Assembly: GCA_964016985.1 (NCBI GenBank)
Contig: OZ024825.1
Coordinates: 28,263,893-28,327,892, forward strand
DNA length: 64,000 nucleotides
Source of the DNA: Anodontia alba
Lineage: Eukaryota; Mollusca; Bivalvia; Lucinida; Lucinidae
Direction: 5' to 3'
Position numbers and translations under genes: made by a program. Below the pieces are notes generated by a model. It worked only from the letters and a program-made list of their open reading frames with translations. It was not told the DNA's origin and searched no databases. Of the stretch, positions 61,400 through 64,000 are shown piece by piece. How positions within the stretch are numbered: position 1 is the first letter of the stretch; each line of letters opens with the position of its first letter.

Positions 61400-61590
61400 A
61401 GTTAATACTTAGCATGCTGGTAAAAATAGCAGCAGACGACATTTTTATTTTTTAAATTTTCCTTGAAAAAAAATTGACATTTCGTGCAAATTATTTGCAT
61501 GAAATGTCAAATTTTTTATTTTACAGGAAAAAAAAAAATATCATCAATTTGTAGTCTGCTGAATATGCCCATAGCTTGGTATGTGTTAAT
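61400..61590. repeat. Family J foldback MITE
   Basis: TTAATACTTAGCATGCTGGT, AGCAGCAGACGACATTTTTA. The centre is TTGACATTTCGTGCAAATTA, TTTGCATGAAATGTCAA. The right end is ATCATCAATTTGTAGTCTGC, TGAATATGCCCATAGC. Confidence 0.7.
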
Positions 61591-61809
61591 TATAGCTCCA
61601 GATAAGGGGCGTATCTAGATACATTGTAAATATTTGTCTTATTTCTGCAAGAAAACATATGTTGTGGGTACTCGTTAGAATAGCCTCACTGAGATGTAGA
61701 TTGAGAATATAAGTACATTGTGCATGTACCACAATATATGTTTTCATGAAGAACTAAGAAATATCAAAACTCTTCAGCTGATGAAGGCATCTTATCTGAA
61801 GCTATTGGA
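61590..61809. repeat. Family L MITE, copy 2, diverged hairpin
   Basis: Ends TATAGCTCCAGATAAGGGG and CATCTTATCTGAAGCTATTGG. AAACATATGTTGTGGGTACT, then CGTTAGAATAGCCTCACTGA at the left arm. The right arm is largely replaced. Confidence 0.65.
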
Positions 61810-61918
61810 GGTTTTAGTAGTCCCACATACTAATATTTTCTGATTGATTTCTTGACAGTCAGTGAATTATTCTGTGGAACAAATGATTCAGTTACTGTAG
61901 TGAAAATATGTGGGCTGC

Positions 61919-62112
61919 CATAGTTACAGATAAGAGGGGATATCCACATAATATTTTTCTTATTTCTCGACGAAAAGATATGTTGTTGGTACTCATTAGA
62001 AGTGCCTCACTGAGGCGCTTCTAATGAGTACCCACAACATATGTTTTTGTTGAGAAATGAGAAAGATATCAGCATTTTTCGGATGAAAAAAGTGCCTTAT
62101 CTGTTGCTATGG
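61919..62112. repeat. Family L MITE, copy 3 (best)
   Basis: Ends CATAGTTACAGATAAGAGG and CCTTATCTGTTGCTATGG. The left flank is TTTTTCTTATTTCTCGACGA. The hairpin GTACTCATTAGAAGTGCCTC, ACTGAGGCGCTTCTAATGAG, TACC lies at about 61988-62032. Confidence 0.8.
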
Positions 62113-62380
62113 GCTGCTTCTAGCAAAAGGTTGTCAAGCATAATAATTCCAACTCCTCATCTAAGCGCAATTCACTTTTGAATAAAAAGATTTACACTTG
62201 GCTCTGTTTTTCTTCCACTTCTCAAAAGATTGACATTTTGGCATATTATATTTGTAACAGTTCGATGCCAAAGTTGGTATTACAAGGAATGAAATATCAT
62301 TTTTTGTGGATTTTATGGATGAGTAAACTACTGGGAATCGCTTGCAAACAACATAACACATTTCAGACTTATTCGATTTT

Positions 62381-62700
62381 GTGAGTGATTTGCCGGAGTT
62401 TACACATCGATAAAATCCACAAAAATGAAACGGCTGTATATTGTTTGTGAGTGATTTGCCTGAGTTTACTTATTGATAAAATCCACAAAAATAAAATGGC
62501 TTTATGTTGTTTGTGAGTGACTTGTCTGAGTTTACACATTGATAAAATCCACAAAAATAAAATGGTTTTATGTTGTTTGTAAGTGATTTGCCAGTTACAT
62601 GTAACACATTGATAAAATCCACAAAAATAAAATGGCTTTATGTTGTTTGTAAGTGATTTGCCAGAGTTAATGCATCGATATAATCCACAAAAATAAAATT
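62381..62700 (+). repeat. 66-bp tandem repeat, about 5 copies
   Basis: The unit is GTGAGTGATTTGCCTGAGTT, then TACACATTGATAAAATCCAC, then AAAAATAAAATGGCTTTATG, TTGTTT. The last copies carry small insertions. The minus-strand 119-codon frame repeats with the array. A related GTGGATTTTATGGATGAG in reverse sits at 62307-62324. Confidence 0.9.
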
Positions 62701-62774
62701 CATTCCTATATTCAAGGGAAACTATCAATGCACTATCAGGTTAGTTAGGCAGCTCTTTCTAAATTGTTTTTGAT

Positions 62775-62862
62775 CCGTTTTGAAAAGAGGTCTACTCTAT
62801 AGGCAAAGAATTTGCTCCCAAAGGGGAACAAATTCTTTCTCTTTAGAGTAGACCTCTTTTCA
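62775..62862. repeat. Family B hairpin, last copy
   Basis: TTTTGAAAAGAGGTCTACTC, then TATAGGCAAAGAATTTGCTC, CC, pair with GGGGAACAAATTCTTTCTCT, TTAGAGTAGACCTCTTTTCA. Confidence 0.8.
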
Positions 62863-63159
62863 GAAGGTGCATGGTGTGCAGGAATGCAAACAGTACCGGT
62901 AAATCTCAAAAGAAGCTGTCCCCCTTGTCCAAAATGGCAGACAATATACATGAATATATCAGTTCCCCTTAAGCTAATTGGGACAGATAGGCCAAAGGCA
63001 TCTGATCAGGATTTTGCACTGTTTGCCACCCAGCGGTTTTTAGACTTCTGTTCTAGTTTTAGGACAAGTAAGGTAAAGAGTCAGGATGTCCCAATATTTA
63101 GGATAACTATGCTATACTGTAAATGTCCTAAAATTTTGGACACCAAAGTGTCTGACAAA

Positions 63160-63245
63160 ATGACATATGCAAACAATGTAGACCCAGATCAGACTGCTCC
63201 TGAGGAGCAGTCTGATCAGGGTCTACACTGTTTGCCAGTCCACTA
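63160..63245. repeat. Family C hairpin (perfect stem)
   Basis: ATATGCAAACAATGTAGACC, then CAGATCAGACTGCTCCTGAG is paired with GAGCAGTCTGATCAGGGTCT, then ACACTGTTTGC. Confidence 0.85.
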
Positions 63246-63454
63246 AGTATTTAAAAAAAACTGCATTAAAAGCAAAAAATAGACCAAAAAGTAAAGAATA
63301 AAGTGTTCGAAATTTTAGGACATTTACCATATGTAAGTTCTTCGAGAAATCTACAGGGCGGATCCGGGATAACTTCTGAGGGGGTTCAATGTCATCAAAT
63401 TATCATACTTAGTCTATGTATTCAAACAGACAGGCCTGTGCAAACAATGTAAAA

Positions 63455-63600
63455 TAATAATAATAATCGACTTTATTTATAGAGGGTAACACATTTAGTA
63501 AACTAGTACTAATCTTCCACGTGGCCCTCTTTTTTCCTGGGTAGAAACCAGTAAGTAGACCCAGATCAGATCTGATCAGGGTCTACACTATTTGCAACTC
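63455..63600. repeat. AAT run and short family C hairpin
   Basis: AATAATAATAATAATCGACTTTATTTATAG is at 63450-63480. The hairpin GTAGACCCAGATCAGATCTG, ATCAGGGTCTACACTATTTG is at 63556-63595, with a minimal loop. Confidence 0.65.
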
Positions 63601-63824
63601 ATCCAGTAATTTTACACACATTCATAGGTAGTTAAATGGACTTTTTGAAGAGATGTATAAGGAGTTTGAATATTTTGGGTAAATACAGTATCCCAATTTA
63701 ATCAGATTTCTCCAAAATTTCCCATGGAATGAATTTTTGAGTCAAAGAGGTGTTCCACTGAATCCCCCAAATCCCTTCTGTATCTGTCCCTGATGTAAAA
63801 CTTAATTTAAATGCACATGTACTC

Positions 63825-63945
63825 AGGTTAACTAACCACTTAGAGGACTAAAGCCTTTCAAAGAAAATTTGCTTTGGTAAACTGACTGGCTTGACATGAC
63901 CTTAATAGTGTTGACTGGACCATAAAACTCCAACTCTAACCTCAA
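63825..63945 (+). repeat. tRNA-SINE, 3' part only
   Basis: GGTTAACTAACCACTTAGAG, GACTAAAGCC, then GGTAAACTGACTGGCTTGAC, then GTTGACTGGACCATAAAACT matches the last third of the 36690-36999 SINE. Confidence 0.7.
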
Positions 63946-64000
63946 GACAACTTAAATATGAGCATGAAAGATCCTGACTAGGCTAAGTGATGTGCAGGCT

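Larger units (their letters stand above)
58979..64000 (+). other. Intron 1 of the midnolin-like gene, running off the window
   Basis: It begins GTAAGTTTTACG. No acceptor that continues the ubiquitin-like fold (an exon starting near RLSSGKL-like sequence) was found before 64000, so the intron is longer than 5 kb. It is packed with families A, K, L, G, J, B and C and a 66-bp tandem array. Short frames inside (for example 59134-59397 and 60525-60827) are repeat-derived or unrecognised. Confidence 0.55.

Noticed and set aside
62369..62728. 119-codon minus-strand frame with repeated FLWILSMCKLRQ
   Set aside because: The 66-bp array is a multiple of three and stays open by chance. No start or homologue was recognised.
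4600..63600. Possible CRISPR array or regularly spaced repeats
   Set aside because: The repeated hairpins are dispersed, in both orientations and embedded in TIR elements. The organism is evidently eukaryotic and there is no regular spacer pattern.

Overview
The window looks like non-coding DNA from an animal nuclear genome, most likely a bivalve or another mollusc. It is AT-rich, has no operon-like gene packing, shows spliceosomal-type splice sites, and is filled with decayed transposons, tRNA-headed SINEs, minisatellites and hairpin-forming MITEs. The mollusc guess rests on the style of the repeats (tRNA-SINEs with a conserved central region, foldback arrays with a CGTCCGTC-type border), which I recall from bivalve genomes. 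It is an inference, not a proof.

Only one host gene is supported. It is a first coding exon at 58776-58978 (+), matching the start of the midnolin ubiquitin-like domain and ending at a consensus splice donor. The rest of the window, from 58979 to its end, would be intron 1. A promoter candidate (CRE, E-box, inverted CCAAT, TATA-like box, initiator) lies at about 58343-58700.

Transposon relics with recognisable coding remnants are: a piggyBac-type fragment (20745-21070, -); a CR1/Jockey-like LINE fragment (26500-27085, -); a mariner element carrying a GT-AG intron-like insertion (34219-35846, -); the 3' end of a LINE (39502-40630, +); a second LINE split by nested insertions (42684-49836, +); a Tc1-type element (43088-44508, -); and a LINE C-terminal fragment interrupted by a large EcoRI-rich palindrome (51596-52805, +).

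Most of the remaining sequence falls into repeat families, lettered here for reference. A, E and L are hairpin MITEs with different ends but a related central hairpin. B is a short hairpin with a CTAAAAGGAAAGAATTTGCTCCC-like stem. C and I are GATCAGAC-type hairpins. D is a pogo/Tigger-like MITE with seven copies. F is a GGGCCCAGTTGTTCAAAGCG foldback. G and H are CCCAG...CTGGG palindromes. J is a CAGCAGACGACAAAT foldback. K is a GACTGGCTCCAGTC-ended palindrome. Three tandem arrays stand out: a 56-bp unit (22675-24456), a 54-bp unit (27669-31065, interrupted) and a 66-bp unit (62381-62700).

Layout: 0-13 kb is hairpin MITEs and a long-period tandem repeat. 14-18 kb is a four-fold duplicated segment. 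19-25 kb holds the piggyBac relic and the 56-bp array. 26-31 kb holds a LINE and the 54-bp array. 32-42 kb holds the mariner, SINEs and more MITEs. 42.7-49.8 kb is a nested LINE complex. 50-58 kb holds the EcoRI palindrome and other repeats. 58.3-64 kb is the midnolin-like promoter, exon 1 and a MITE-rich intron. No bacterial-type features, CRISPR arrays or rRNA genes were seen.
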